Shown here in pieces: positions 40,085-49,398 of a DNA stretch of 64,000 bases. The position numbers and the translations under genes are program-made. The stretch is from Halorhodospira halochloris (GTDB lineage: Bacteria; Pseudomonadota; Gammaproteobacteria; Nitrococcales; Halorhodospiraceae): positions 992,001 through 1,056,000 of the forward strand of contig NZ_AP017372.2 of NCBI RefSeq assembly GCF_002356555.2, written 5' to 3'. The notes beneath the pieces were generated by a model that searched no databases, was not told the origin of the DNA, and worked only from the letters and a program-made list of their open reading frames with translations. Positions within the stretch are counted from its first letter, which is position 1; every line of letters begins with the position of its first letter.

Positions 40085-41308
40085 ATGTTAAGACAGATCC
40101 TAGGGGCGGTTGCCCGGCGCTGGGTGTGGTTGCTCAGCGCCTGTATAGCGGCTGGCGCCGCGGCTATTTTTCTGATTGAAGGCGGCCCCGCTGATGGTGA
40201 GCGGGACCGCGATGGCCGAGGCGTTGCCGTTGAAGTAGGTACTATCGAGCGGCGAGATATGCGCGATATTCGACGCCTCGATGGTAGCTTGGAGGCGCTC
40301 TCCTCTTACGAGGTTGCGCCTAAAATCGGTGCAGAGATACGCAGTGTTGAGGTGCGTATCGGGGATGTTGTTGAGCAGGGCGATCTGCTCGCCCGGCTTG
40401 ATCAGCGGGAGATAGAACAAGAGGTTGCCCAGGCTGAGGCCGAACTCGAGGTGGCGCGGGCCGAGCTTGCAGAGCGCGAATCGACGCTGCAGAACGCTGA
40501 GCGAGAGCTGTCCCGTACCCGTGACCTGCGTGAACGTGAGATTGCCTCAGCGGCAGACCTTGAGGCCGCTGAGGCGCAAGTGGCCGCCGAGCGTAGCCGT
40601 AAGCAGCTCGCTGAGGCCCGCATAGCGCAACGCCAGGCCGCCTTGAGTGCAGCGCGTATTCGCCTGTCATTCACCGAGATCCGTGCCGACTGGGAAGGGG
40701 GCGAGGGTGAGCGGGTGGTCGGTGAGCGCTTTATCGACCCAGGGGCTACTGTCAGCGCCAACGAACCCATTCTCTCATTGCTCGATCTCTCCGAGCTGCG
40801 TGCAGTGACGTTCGTCTCCGAGCGCGATTATGGGCTTATCAGCCCCGGGCAAGGTGCTCAGTTGAGTGTTTCCGCTTACCCGCAGGCCAGTTTTGATGCC
40901 GAAGTGGTGCGTTTGGCCCCGCTATTTCAGGCCGGAACCCGGCAAGCCCGTGTCGAGTTGCGAGTGCCGAATCCGCAAGGTCTATTGCGCCCAGGTATGT
41001 TCACGCGTGTCTCCTTGCAAGTCGATAAGATCGAAGACGCCTTGACCGTGCCCTACGATGCCATCGCCCGACGTGGGGGCAGGACGGTGATTTACCCGGT
41101 AACTCCCGAGCAAGACGAGGATGGCGAAGAAGTCCTTAAGGCGCGACAGGTGGCGGTCGAGGTCGGCTTGCGCAGTGACTCCCGGGTCGTGGTTAGGCCT
41201 GTGGATGAGGAGCTAGGTGAGGGTGCTCAAGTGGTTACTCTCGGTCAGCACCTGATTGGTGAGCAGGCCGAGGTAGAAATAGTCGGTGAGCAGTTGGAGG
41301 CGCTGTGA
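40085..41308 (+). CDS. RND efflux periplasmic adaptor (HlyD/MFP family)
   Basis: A 407-residue membrane-fusion protein. An N-terminal helix (WVWLLSACIAAGAAAIFLI) anchors it; the barrel-sandwich hybrid motif (SYEVAPKIGAEIRSVEVRIG) flanks a Glu/Ala-rich alpha-hairpin (residues ~115-195), then the beta-barrel and membrane-proximal domains (GLLRPGMFTRVSLQV, ALTVPYDAIARRGGRTVIY). It links the inner-membrane pump with the outer-membrane channel. Its TGA overlaps the pump's GTG start. Substrate not predictable; the pump belongs to the HAE-1-like group, so organic compounds rather than metals. Confidence 0.92.
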   Translation: MLRQILGAVARRWVWLLSACIAAGAAAIFLIEGGPADGERDRDGRGVAVEVGTIERRDMRDIRRLDGSLEALSSYEVAPKIGAEIRSVEVRIGDVVEQGDLLARLDQREIEQEVAQAEAELEVARAELAERESTLQNAERELSRTRDLREREIASAADLEAAEAQVAAERSRKQLAEARIAQRQAALSAARIRLSFTEIRADWEGGEGERVVGERFIDPGATVSANEPILSLLDLSELRAVTFVSERDYGLISPGQGAQLSVSAYPQASFDAEVVRLAPLFQAGTRQARVELRVPNPQGLLRPGMFTRVSLQVDKIEDALTVPYDAIARRGGRTVIYPVTPEQDEDGEEVLKARQVAVEVGLRSDSRVVVRPVDEELGEGAQVVTLGQHLIGEQAEVEIVGEQLEAL

Positions 41309-44300
41309 AGTTAGCCGCGTTTTGTGGGCAGCGCCCGGTGTTCACCGTTATGGTGACACTGATAGCGGTCATATTGGGGCTTAATTCTCTTGACCGGTTG
41401 CCTATCGACCTGATGCCCGAGGTCGATTATCCGACTGTGCGGATATCCGCCTCCTATGAAGGGGCCGGGCCCGAGGAAGTTGAGTCGCAGGTTGTTGAGC
41501 GGATCGAGAATGCGGTCGCTCCGGTGGCTGGGGTTGAGAGTATTGAGTCGACCTCGGCGGAGGGGCAGGGCGATGTGATCCTTTCTTTCGCTTGGGGCAC
41601 CGATCTGGATGCTGCGGCTAACGATATTCGCGAGCGCATTGATCGGATTCTGCCCAATCTGCCCGACGGCGTCGAGCGCCCGCGACTGCGCTTTATCGAT
41701 ATGTCCGACCGGCCGGTAATGGTGCTCGGCCTAGCCTCCGATCTTGATCCGATCGAGCTGCGCCGGCTTGCTGAGGATCGGGTCCGCGACAGGCTCGAGC
41801 GCATCCCCGGGGTGGGTTCGGTGGATATCTGGGGCGGCCTGGAGCGCGAGATTGAGATAGCTGTAGATCGGGGTCGCCTGCAGGCGGTCGGACTTGCGCT
41901 GGAGGATGTGCGCAGCGCCTTGGCAGATGCCGACTTCGAGGTGGCTGCCGGTACCCGTGAAGAGGGGCGTCACGAGCGGGGCTTGCGGGTGCCGGGGCGG
42001 GTAACTGATCTGGATACCTTGGCAACGGTAGTCGTTGGCCGCGGTGAGGATGGCGCGCGGATACGTTTAGCCGATATTGCCGAGGTGCGCGATACCCACG
42101 AGCGAGAGACTCGGCGCATTCGGGTCGATGGGGTCCAGGGGATCCGGCTCGGCGTGCGGGCGCGAACCGATGCCAACACCGTTGAAACGGCGCGTGCCCT
42201 GCGCAGTGAGATCGAGCAGTTGCGCGAAGATATGCCGCAGATCGGCCTGCTGGTGGTTCGCGACACTGCCGTTTATATTGAGCGCTCGATGGCCAACCTG
42301 GGACGGACTATCCTCTTCGGCGGGGTCCTCGCCCTGCTGGTGATGTTGGTCTTTATGCGCGATTTCCGCGCCGCAGCGGTTGCCGGCGTAGCTATCCCGG
42401 TCTCCCTGGTGACTACATTCACCCTCGTCTACTTTGCCGGGTTTACCCTCAATCTGATGACCCTCGGCGGCATGGCGCTGGGGGTGGGGCTGATGGTGGA
42501 TAACGCCATCGTGGTGTTGGAGTCGATCCTCGCCCGGCGCGAGCGCGGTATGCCGGCCTATCGGGCAGCGGTCGAAGGTACGAGCGAGGTTGCCCCCGCC
42601 GTTACTGCAAGTACTCTGACTACATTGGCGATATTTCTGCCGCTGATCTTCCTGGAGGGGTTGGCCGGGGCGCTGTTTTCGCAGTTGGCGTGGGTGGTCG
42701 GGTTTGCCTTGGTCGCCTCGTTGTTGGTCGCCTTTACTGTCGTGCCGATGCTCGCAGCGCGCTTACCGCAGCAGCGTCGGCGCGGTCCGCCGCGCTGGTA
42801 TAAGCGTCTAGAGTGGGGGTATCGGCGCCTGCTAAGCGGTGCGCTCAAGCAGCGGGGGGCGGTAATGGTGCTGGCCTTCAGTGTCGTCGCTTTGGCGATG
42901 GCGTTGGTGCCACGTCTGGGCACCGAGTTGATGCCGGATACCGATGAGGGCGACCTGCGCATCTCTTTTGAGTGGGAGCCGGGGATCAGCCTCGAGTTTA
43001 TGGATGAGCGCATGCAGCACCTTGAGCAGCAGGTGCTCGAGCACGTCCCCGAGGTTGAGCACTGGGACTCAAGCTCGGGGACTGGCGGCTTTCGGGCCGG
43101 CGGCGGCCATACCAGCCGCATAGACATGGCGCTAGTGCCCCTTACGGAACGTCAGCGCAGCACTGAGGAGGTGGCCGATAGCCTGCGTCGTGAATTCGCT
43201 AATGAGGTGCCGGGCGCTGAGGTCAGGGTGCGGGCGCGGGGTATGCGAATGATGCGCGGTGGCGCCGGGGCCGATGGTGAGGAGTTAAGTATCTCGGTCT
43301 ACGGCTATCAGCGCGAGACGCTCGATCAGATCGCTAAGCGCATCGAGTCGCTAATTGAGGGTGTTGATGGAGTCACCGACGTCAGCTTCAGTATGGATGA
43401 CTCGTCCCCTGAGGAGCGGTTGGTAATCGACCGGGTCCGGGCTGCGGATCTTAACGTCCCGGTATCGCGGATTGCCGATACCATTGAGGCGGCTGTTGCT
43501 GGTGCCAGGGCCGGTTTGTATCGGGCACAGGGCGGTGAGGAGGTGGCCATCCAGGTGCGCCTTGCCCAAGCACGCCAGATCGAGATGGAGGAGTTGCTCG
43601 ATTTAACCGTGCCGAGTGGTGATGGCGAGCAGATCGCGCTGCGCAATGTTGTCGATGTGGTCGATGGCGAATCGCCATTGACTATCGAGCGGCGTGATCG
43701 GCAGCGGGTCACAACTGTAGTGGCCAATATCGGCGAGCGCGATCTCGGCTCAGTGGTAGCCGATGTGCGGGATGAACTGGCAGGTTTGCCGCTACCACGC
43801 GGTTATGGCTGGTGGATAGGTGGCGAGTATGAGGAGCAAGCGGAGGCGCTGCGGCAGTTGACCATTACGCTGATGCTTGCGGTCTTGCTTGTCTATATGG
43901 TCATGGCCTCGCTCTACGAGTCGCTGCGCAACCCGTTCGTGGTTATGTTCACGGTGCCGTTCGCCGGGGTCGGGGCGGTGCTGATGCTCTGGTTGACCGG
44001 TACGACCATCAATGCGCAGTCGTTTATCGGCATAATTATGCTCGCCGGTATCGTCGTCAACAATGGTATTCTGATCGTCGACCGGGCCAACCGCAGCCTC
44101 CGCGCCGGGGCGCCGCCGCGTCAGGCGGTCTTGATCGCTGGTCGGCGGCGTCTGCGTCCGGTGCTGATGACTTCATTGACTACCGGCCTGGCCCTGGCAC
44201 CGCTGGCGATCGGTTTCGGTGAGGGTGCTGAGGCGCAGGCGCCGATGGCACGCTCGGTCTTAGGTGGCTTGATCAGCGGCACGCTGATCACCTTGGTGGT

Positions 44301-44361
44301 TATCCCGTTGGTATTTACCCTGATGCACAGGCGCAGAGGTGGCGTTGTTGCAGGTAATTAG
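41305..44361 (+). CDS. RND-family efflux pump, inner-membrane transporter
   Basis: A 1018-residue pump with 12 helices and two large periplasmic loops. Marks include RPVFTVMVTLIAVILGLNSL, LPIDLMPEVDYPTVRIS and GGMALGVGLMVDNAIVVLES, which carries the proton-relay aspartates of TM4. The second half repeats the plan (LYESLRNPFVVMFTVPFAGV, IMLAGIVVNNGILIVDRAN). The sequence resembles AcrB/MdtB-type HAE-1 pumps more than CusA-type metal pumps. It starts with GTG overlapping the adaptor stop, and overlaps the outer-membrane factor gene by 23 bases. Proton-driven export at the inner membrane. Confidence 0.95.
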   Translation: MKLAAFCGQRPVFTVMVTLIAVILGLNSLDRLPIDLMPEVDYPTVRISASYEGAGPEEVESQVVERIENAVAPVAGVESIESTSAEGQGDVILSFAWGTDLDAAANDIRERIDRILPNLPDGVERPRLRFIDMSDRPVMVLGLASDLDPIELRRLAEDRVRDRLERIPGVGSVDIWGGLEREIEIAVDRGRLQAVGLALEDVRSALADADFEVAAGTREEGRHERGLRVPGRVTDLDTLATVVVGRGEDGARIRLADIAEVRDTHERETRRIRVDGVQGIRLGVRARTDANTVETARALRSEIEQLREDMPQIGLLVVRDTAVYIERSMANLGRTILFGGVLALLVMLVFMRDFRAAAVAGVAIPVSLVTTFTLVYFAGFTLNLMTLGGMALGVGLMVDNAIVVLESILARRERGMPAYRAAVEGTSEVAPAVTASTLTTLAIFLPLIFLEGLAGALFSQLAWVVGFALVASLLVAFTVVPMLAARLPQQRRRGPPRWYKRLEWGYRRLLSGALKQRGAVMVLAFSVVALAMALVPRLGTELMPDTDEGDLRISFEWEPGISLEFMDERMQHLEQQVLEHVPEVEHWDSSSGTGGFRAGGGHTSRIDMALVPLTERQRSTEEVADSLRREFANEVPGAEVRVRARGMRMMRGGAGADGEELSISVYGYQRETLDQIAKRIESLIEGVDGVTDVSFSMDDSSPEERLVIDRVRAADLNVPVSRIADTIEAAVAGARAGLYRAQGGEEVAIQVRLAQARQIEMEELLDLTVPSGDGEQIALRNVVDVVDGESPLTIERRDRQRVTTVVANIGERDLGSVVADVRDELAGLPLPRGYGWWIGGEYEEQAEALRQLTITLMLAVLLVYMVMASLYESLRNPFVVMFTVPFAGVGAVLMLWLTGTTINAQSFIGIIMLAGIVVNNGILIVDRANRSLRAGAPPRQAVLIAGRRRLRPVLMTSLTTGLALAPLAIGFGEGAEAQAPMARSVLGGLISGTLITLVVIPLVFTLMHRRRGGVVAGN

Positions 44362-45943
44362 GTGGCGCAGACTGGGTCTGTTAAGTGCCGGTATAGCCGG
44401 TGTTCTGCTCGGCGCGGTAGTGCTGTTAGCGCGCGTTGACGCCGCTGAGCGATCCGTTGACGACGCTATAGGAGCCGGCGTTGCTGCTGATGAGCCCGGT
44501 GGGCAAAGTGAACTGCAACTCAGCCTTGAGGATGCCGTACTCGGCGCCCTGGAGAATAACCCGGCGTTGCAGGCCGAACGGCTCGAGCCGGTGGTGGCCG
44601 GCACATTCGAGCGCATCGAGAGGGGTGATTTCGATGTCGGCATGTTTGCCGAGGGCTCTTACAGCCTGGTCCGTGAAGAGCGCATTGACCCCAGCACAAG
44701 TGCGCGCTTCGACTTGGAGCGGGATGCTGCCAACCTCTCAGTGGGCTTACGTCAAAGCTTGCCCTTCGGCGCCGATTGGGAAGTGGCACTTGGTCAATCT
44801 TTTGAGGAGACTGAAAGCGGGGGGCAGGGGGGTGGCTCAGCAAATGGGGGCGAAGAACTGCATACCACCCACATCGGCCTTAACTTCACTCAGCAGCTGT
44901 TGCGCGGGCGTGGCCGCGAGGTGAATCTGGTCGGGGTACGCCAGGCCGAGATCGGCGTTATGAGTTCAGAGTATGAGCTGCGCGGCTTTATGGAGTCACT
45001 GATAGCCGATGTCGAGTCGGCCTATTGGGACTACGTCCTGGCTGATCGCGAAATAGAGCTCTATAAGGAGTCGTTGCGCCTGGCCACTGAGGAGATAGAG
45101 CGGGCCCGGGAGCGGGTTAGGGTGGGCGATCTAGCCCGCACCGAGTTGCCGGCACTGGAGGCTGAGCGGGCCCTACGTCGGCAAGAGTTGATTGATGCGC
45201 GCAATCGTCGCCAGGTGGCAAGCCTTGAGCTCTTGCGCTTGAGTGGGACCGAGCAGCAACTCGATGAAGAGATTCAGATCAACCCAACTACTGAGCCGGA
45301 ACGCAGCATCGCGGAGTTGGCTGCGGTGGCGGATCATTTGGCCTTAGCGCTGGAACGCCGCCCCGAACTAAATCAAGCCCGGTTGGACTTGCAAAGCGAT
45401 AATCTGCAGGTCACTCGCACCCGTAATGGCGTATTGCCGCGCTTGGAGTTGTTTGTAAGCCTTGGGCGTAGCGGTTATGCTGACTCGTTCTCGTCCGCTC
45501 CGCGTCAGCTGGACGAGCCTAACTACGACGCCGAGCTGGGGATCCGCCTGGAGCGTCCGTTGCGCAATCGCGCGCCGCGCGCTGAACACGAGCAGGCGCT
45601 GGCGCAGCGCAATCAGGCTAGTTTGAGTATCAATAATCTGGCTCGCTTGGTGCGTCACGATGTGCGCAGTGCTTATCTTGAGGTGGAGCGGGCGCAGAGT
45701 CAGATTGATGCTAGCCAAGCAACGCGCCAGGCCCAGCAGGAGCGGGTGCGTGCCGAGGAGGAGCGGTTTCGGGCCGGCGAGGCGACCTCTTTTGCAGTAG
45801 TGCAGGCCCAGCGTGATCTGCTGGAGAGCCAGATAAATGAGGCCGGGGCCCTGGTCGACTACCGTCAAGCCCTGCTTGAGCTCTACCGCCTTGATGGCAC
45901 ACTGTTGGAGCGCCGCGGCATCAACGCAGCGGCGCTGGAGTGA
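44339..45943 (+). CDS. TolC-like outer-membrane efflux factor
   Basis: A 534-residue protein with an N-terminal hydrophobic segment (LGLLSAGIAGVLLGAVVLLA), then two OEP-type repeats of long helices with barrel strands (LSLEDAVLGALENNPALQAE at the start; second repeat near residue 330, ALALERRPELNQARLDLQSD). It would form the trimeric outer-membrane channel for the pump. The start is GTG at 44339, inside the pump gene; a TTG a few codons later is also possible. Third gene of the operon. It is larger than E. coli TolC because of an acidic N-terminal segment. Confidence 0.9.
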   Translation: MALLQVIRWRRLGLLSAGIAGVLLGAVVLLARVDAAERSVDDAIGAGVAADEPGGQSELQLSLEDAVLGALENNPALQAERLEPVVAGTFERIERGDFDVGMFAEGSYSLVREERIDPSTSARFDLERDAANLSVGLRQSLPFGADWEVALGQSFEETESGGQGGGSANGGEELHTTHIGLNFTQQLLRGRGREVNLVGVRQAEIGVMSSEYELRGFMESLIADVESAYWDYVLADREIELYKESLRLATEEIERARERVRVGDLARTELPALEAERALRRQELIDARNRRQVASLELLRLSGTEQQLDEEIQINPTTEPERSIAELAAVADHLALALERRPELNQARLDLQSDNLQVTRTRNGVLPRLELFVSLGRSGYADSFSSAPRQLDEPNYDAELGIRLERPLRNRAPRAEHEQALAQRNQASLSINNLARLVRHDVRSAYLEVERAQSQIDASQATRQAQQERVRAEEERFRAGEATSFAVVQAQRDLLESQINEAGALVDYRQALLELYRLDGTLLERRGINAAALE

Positions 45944-46032
45944 GCATCTCAACCGGCCAGGGCATGAATTTGAGTGCCGATGGTAGTAGAATCTTCTATC
46001 CCATGGCGCCAAACCCTCTTAGGATCTGATAT

Positions 46033-47118
46033 ATGGCAGGGCGAAATTTCTATACTATTCTCTATGTAATTGCTACCGCGATCTGTGTAGGGATTAGTGT
46101 CTATCTCTCCTATTTTGGCTACTACAGCCATCTTCAGGAGTTGACGGTATTCTTTGCCTTGTTGCTCGGCATCCTATTGTTCGGGACCGACATGATGTTC
46201 CGCCACTACCGCCTTGAAGGGCGCAGGGTATGGGTGCCACTCGGCTTTTTTCTGGTTGTAGCGGTATTTAGTTGGGCCAGTAACTACAACTTCCTCTACA
46301 CCAGCTTCATGGAGCGGGATGTTGCCGAGCGCACAGTAGTGGAGCAGTTCCGTACTTTTCGTGAGGATTTGACTGCTACGCGCAGCGCTCTTGCCGACCA
46401 TCCGACTATACGTGAGGTGCGCGAGGAGCGGCGTGAACTAGAACGCGAGCTTAGCAATCTCTACCAGCAGTTGACCGATCCGGTCCGCCCGGGGTGTGGT
46501 CAGCGTTGCCGAGGGCACGTTGAGCAGATAGAACAGCTGCTCGGCGAGCGGGTAACCGATCTAGCGGTACCGGCCGTGGATGCGAGCGCGGAAGAGAACG
46601 AGCAGTGGTTTGCTAGCTACCGTGAAACAGTCATTAGCGCCTTTGAAGATAGTGTTGACGACGAGTTTTATGAAGTGGCCGGGCTGGCTGAGAGGATTGA
46701 ACAGTTACTATCTGATTATGCTGATCCTTACGCTGCCCTGCGGCGTGAATATGAGGATAGGCGCCGGGCGGTGGTAGAGACACGTGGATTCGAAGTGATA
46801 GCACAGCTGCGCAATTACTCTGCGGATATTCAGCGCCAGGCTAACGCCCTTTTGCCGCAGGGGGATGAGGTTGAGCATCGGGATATCCATTCACGGCTGG
46901 ATAATCTCGGTGAGATACCGCTAAGTATCCGTGACGGGTTTATTGAGCGCAGTCATCCTGGGGTGACGGCAGTCAGTTCGCTGCTGGCCCTGTTTGTCGA
47001 TTTCATACCTATTCTTTTCGCATGGTTGATATTCCGTCCCGATAATCGCCGCCGTATGCCGAGCAAGCCTGGCTTTGGGCTCAAGCGGCAGGGTCGAGGA
47101 CGGGTGGCGACACCGTAA
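46033..47118 (+). CDS. Uncharacterised membrane protein with large extracytoplasmic helical domain
   Basis: A 361-residue protein I do not recognise. Three hydrophobic helices lie near the N-terminus (about 6-31, 33-56, 67-89) and one near the C-terminus (about 311-335). Between them ~215 residues are charged and helical with heptad-like Glu/Arg/Leu pattern (VREERRELERELSNLYQQL), and a CGQRC motif sits near residue 155. The tail after the last helix is basic. It is followed 19 bases later by a P-loop protein and then by an acidic protein, suggesting a functional trio. It may be a membrane anchor or sensor for the NTPase. No family or function assigned. Confidence 0.75.
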   Translation: MAGRNFYTILYVIATAICVGISVYLSYFGYYSHLQELTVFFALLLGILLFGTDMMFRHYRLEGRRVWVPLGFFLVVAVFSWASNYNFLYTSFMERDVAERTVVEQFRTFREDLTATRSALADHPTIREVREERRELERELSNLYQQLTDPVRPGCGQRCRGHVEQIEQLLGERVTDLAVPAVDASAEENEQWFASYRETVISAFEDSVDDEFYEVAGLAERIEQLLSDYADPYAALRREYEDRRRAVVETRGFEVIAQLRNYSADIQRQANALLPQGDEVEHRDIHSRLDNLGEIPLSIRDGFIERSHPGVTAVSSLLALFVDFIPILFAWLIFRPDNRRRMPSKPGFGLKRQGRGRVATP

Positions 47119-47137
47119 TCTTGTAGGGGGTGTATCC

Positions 47138-48304
47138 GTGGCGAGAGCCGACGCAATCTGGAAGCGGTTGCGCAAATCGCGTGACAATCCCGCCTGGGAG
47201 GATTCGTCCGAGCGTGGCGAGACGCGCCGCTGGAGCGGAGACACCATTGAGGGCGAGATAGCCGATGTGGAGTTGCCGCGCAGGCGCGACTATGAGCAGG
47301 AGATTGAGGCGGAGTTTGAAGAGTATAAACATCCCGGCGACGAGCGTGGGCCAGAGGGCCATCATCATAATGACGATGGTGACTACGCTGAGGAGGTAGA
47401 TGTTAACGAGTGGGCGCGTGAGCAGCGCCGCAAGTTTGCTGGTCAGACGTCTAACTATCTGCTTTCGTTCGGTTTTCCCGGATCAGGCAAGACCACTTTT
47501 CAGTCTTTCTTGGTCTACTATCTAACCCATATCGGTCCCTTCGATGCCCACCCGCGGATCAATCCGCTGGGTAATGCCCAGGGTTGGGATCCGATGGTCA
47601 CCTTCAATGAGTGGATAAGGCTTTGGCACCAAGGCAAATTCCCGCCGGCAAACCCGGTCGATGAGAGGGATATCCGTGAGCTGGCCTTCGACATCCAGCC
47701 TTTGCAGGGCAAGCGGCAGCCGCCGCTAGAGCTGAGTCTGGTTGAGGTCTCAGGCGAGTTTATGGCCCGGGTGATAGCGGAGCGCGATCACGATCCCGAC
47801 CTTGTTGATGCAGTAGCCGACCTGTTCGGTGATGATCAGATCAATCTGACCCTGGTCTTTATTATCGACCCCGATCACGGCGATGAGAATGATGTCCTGT
47901 TCCAGAATCTGGTGACATTTCTCGACGTCCATTTCCCGGGCGCGCGTGAGCGTATGTCGCTGGCCATTATGATCTCCAAGCCGGAGGCCTCACTACAGCT
48001 GTTACAGTCGCGCTACTCCGAGTACAGCAACCATACCGAGCTGCGCGGCGATCTGTGTGAAGACTATGTGCGCCTGATGGCGCCCCGTACACACAGGATA
48101 CTCGACTCTTGGCCAAGCTTGCAGCGGGTGCAACTGATGACCCTGCATCTTGGTGAGTTGGGGTCGCAGGATGGCGAGCCGCGCGTCCATCGCATAGATT
48201 ACACCGATATCGAGGCTATATTCGGTTGGCTCTATAGCCAATTTACCGGTTCTGGGCTTGGGCCGAGCGTCTGGCAACAGTTTCTGGAGTGGTTGCGGCG
48301 CTGA
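47138..48304 (+). CDS. Uncharacterised P-loop NTPase (GTPase-like), second gene of the cassette
   Basis: About 388 residues. A charged, acidic N-terminus with HHH (residues ~60-90) precedes a Walker A at ~112-120 (GFPGSGKTT, Lys118). A Walker B-like strand LSLVEVSGEF, the strand LVFIIDPDH and LAIMISKPEAS, where a GTPase would have its N/TKxD, follow. The order of motifs resembles the double-GTPase families reported beside GTPase-associated proteins, but the guanine-specificity motif is degenerate. GTG at 47138 with GGGGG upstream is chosen over a start at 47075 inside the preceding gene. The C-terminus has WLYSQFTGSGLGPSVWQQFL. Nucleotide, partner and role are unknown. Confidence 0.75.
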   Translation: MARADAIWKRLRKSRDNPAWEDSSERGETRRWSGDTIEGEIADVELPRRRDYEQEIEAEFEEYKHPGDERGPEGHHHNDDGDYAEEVDVNEWAREQRRKFAGQTSNYLLSFGFPGSGKTTFQSFLVYYLTHIGPFDAHPRINPLGNAQGWDPMVTFNEWIRLWHQGKFPPANPVDERDIRELAFDIQPLQGKRQPPLELSLVEVSGEFMARVIAERDHDPDLVDAVADLFGDDQINLTLVFIIDPDHGDENDVLFQNLVTFLDVHFPGARERMSLAIMISKPEASLQLLQSRYSEYSNHTELRGDLCEDYVRLMAPRTHRILDSWPSLQRVQLMTLHLGELGSQDGEPRVHRIDYTDIEAIFGWLYSQFTGSGLGPSVWQQFLEWLRR

Positions 48305-48309
48305 ACGGC

Positions 48310-49356
48310 ATGAATATAGTTGCTAAGGGGATCGTCGGAGTAGGCTTGTTCGGCACTCGGCGCGGCTTGAGTGCCAAGGGTGGTGGTGCTTTGCGGGGCT
48401 TGGATGCTGCGCCGCAGGTGCTGGAGTTCCGTGGCCGCGGGGGTGATACCAGTGCCCTGCCGCAGGAAGGCGAAGAGGTGGTCTTTCGGCGTGTGGTTAG
48501 GGTAAGTGGTGGCCACTTCGACGACGAGGAGTTGGACATCATCGGCGTTCTCAGTGCGGTGCGCGATGTAAACCGGAGAGCCGGCTTTCAAGGCGCCTGC
48601 GCCGCTGTCCGCCACGGTAATCTGGATGCCTATGCCGATGCCCTTGAGGAGGCCCGCCGGCTCCTCGATAAGAGCCTGGAGGGCAGTTTGGATGACAGCT
48701 TTATTAGCTCCTGGTCGCTTGGTTTGGGCGATGGCGGCGAAGGATTGGATGGCGATGGTGACTGCCTCCCCGGAGCTGATGAGGATGATAAAGGCGCTAC
48801 GGAATACTACGAACGTAGCCAGTCACCTGGTCTTGAGTTGCAGGGTGAGCTTGCGCAAGCCGTAAGGCTGCATCTAGAGATTGGTATCGAGTCGCCGGAT
48901 GAGCGGATTGAAGAGGGCCTACGGCAGGTCTCTTGGCTGGATAGCAATCACGGTGCAACCGTGCTCATCTTCTATGCCCCGCGCAGGGAGTCACGGCCTA
49001 TTGATTGGTCTTTGATCCGCGAATGCCGTGAGCTCAAGCAGGTTGAGATAGAGCGCATAGAGGATGACTATGAGCACGCCTACCAGCTGCATCTGCGTGA
49101 TTTGGAGCGGGAGTACGCTCAAGGTGTGCAACTAACCGATGCGGCTGAGCATGGCTGCGAGCTTGAGGACAGCGATTGTCACGGTGAATGTGAGCTTGAC
49201 AGCGAAGATGGGGAAGTTTGCCAGGGGAGTTGTAACGGGGGGCAGGCGAGGGCAGGCGGTGAAGTTGATGAAAGTTTCCTTGCCGAGGTGGAAGCGGAAT
49301 TGCAGCGCCTGTGTCGTCGGGTGAGAGATGCCCGCAGCACTGGGGGGAGTGCTTAG
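48310..49356 (+). CDS. Uncharacterised acidic protein, third gene of the cassette
   Basis: About 348 residues (or 355 if the in-frame GTG at 48289 is used, overlapping the NTPase gene by 16 bases). The N-terminal ~115 residues look compact and globular (IVAKGIVGVGLFGTRRGLSA; VVRVSGGHFDDEELDIIGVL). An acidic linker (LGDGGEGLDGDGDCLPGADEDDKG) leads to a second globular part (~185-275; ATVLIFYAPRRESRPIDWSL), and then a Cys/Asp/Glu-rich segment (CELEDSDCHGECELDSEDGE, six cysteines with the next residues). That segment could bind a metal or form disulfides. No homology recognised. Its tight link to the NTPase gene suggests a direct partner. Confidence 0.72.
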   Translation: MNIVAKGIVGVGLFGTRRGLSAKGGGALRGLDAAPQVLEFRGRGGDTSALPQEGEEVVFRRVVRVSGGHFDDEELDIIGVLSAVRDVNRRAGFQGACAAVRHGNLDAYADALEEARRLLDKSLEGSLDDSFISSWSLGLGDGGEGLDGDGDCLPGADEDDKGATEYYERSQSPGLELQGELAQAVRLHLEIGIESPDERIEEGLRQVSWLDSNHGATVLIFYAPRRESRPIDWSLIRECRELKQVEIERIEDDYEHAYQLHLRDLEREYAQGVQLTDAAEHGCELEDSDCHGECELDSEDGEVCQGSCNGGQARAGGEVDESFLAEVEAELQRLCRRVRDARSTGGSA

Positions 49357-49398
49357 CTGCCCCCATAGAGAACAGAATTTGTCCAGAGGGGCAGGGTT

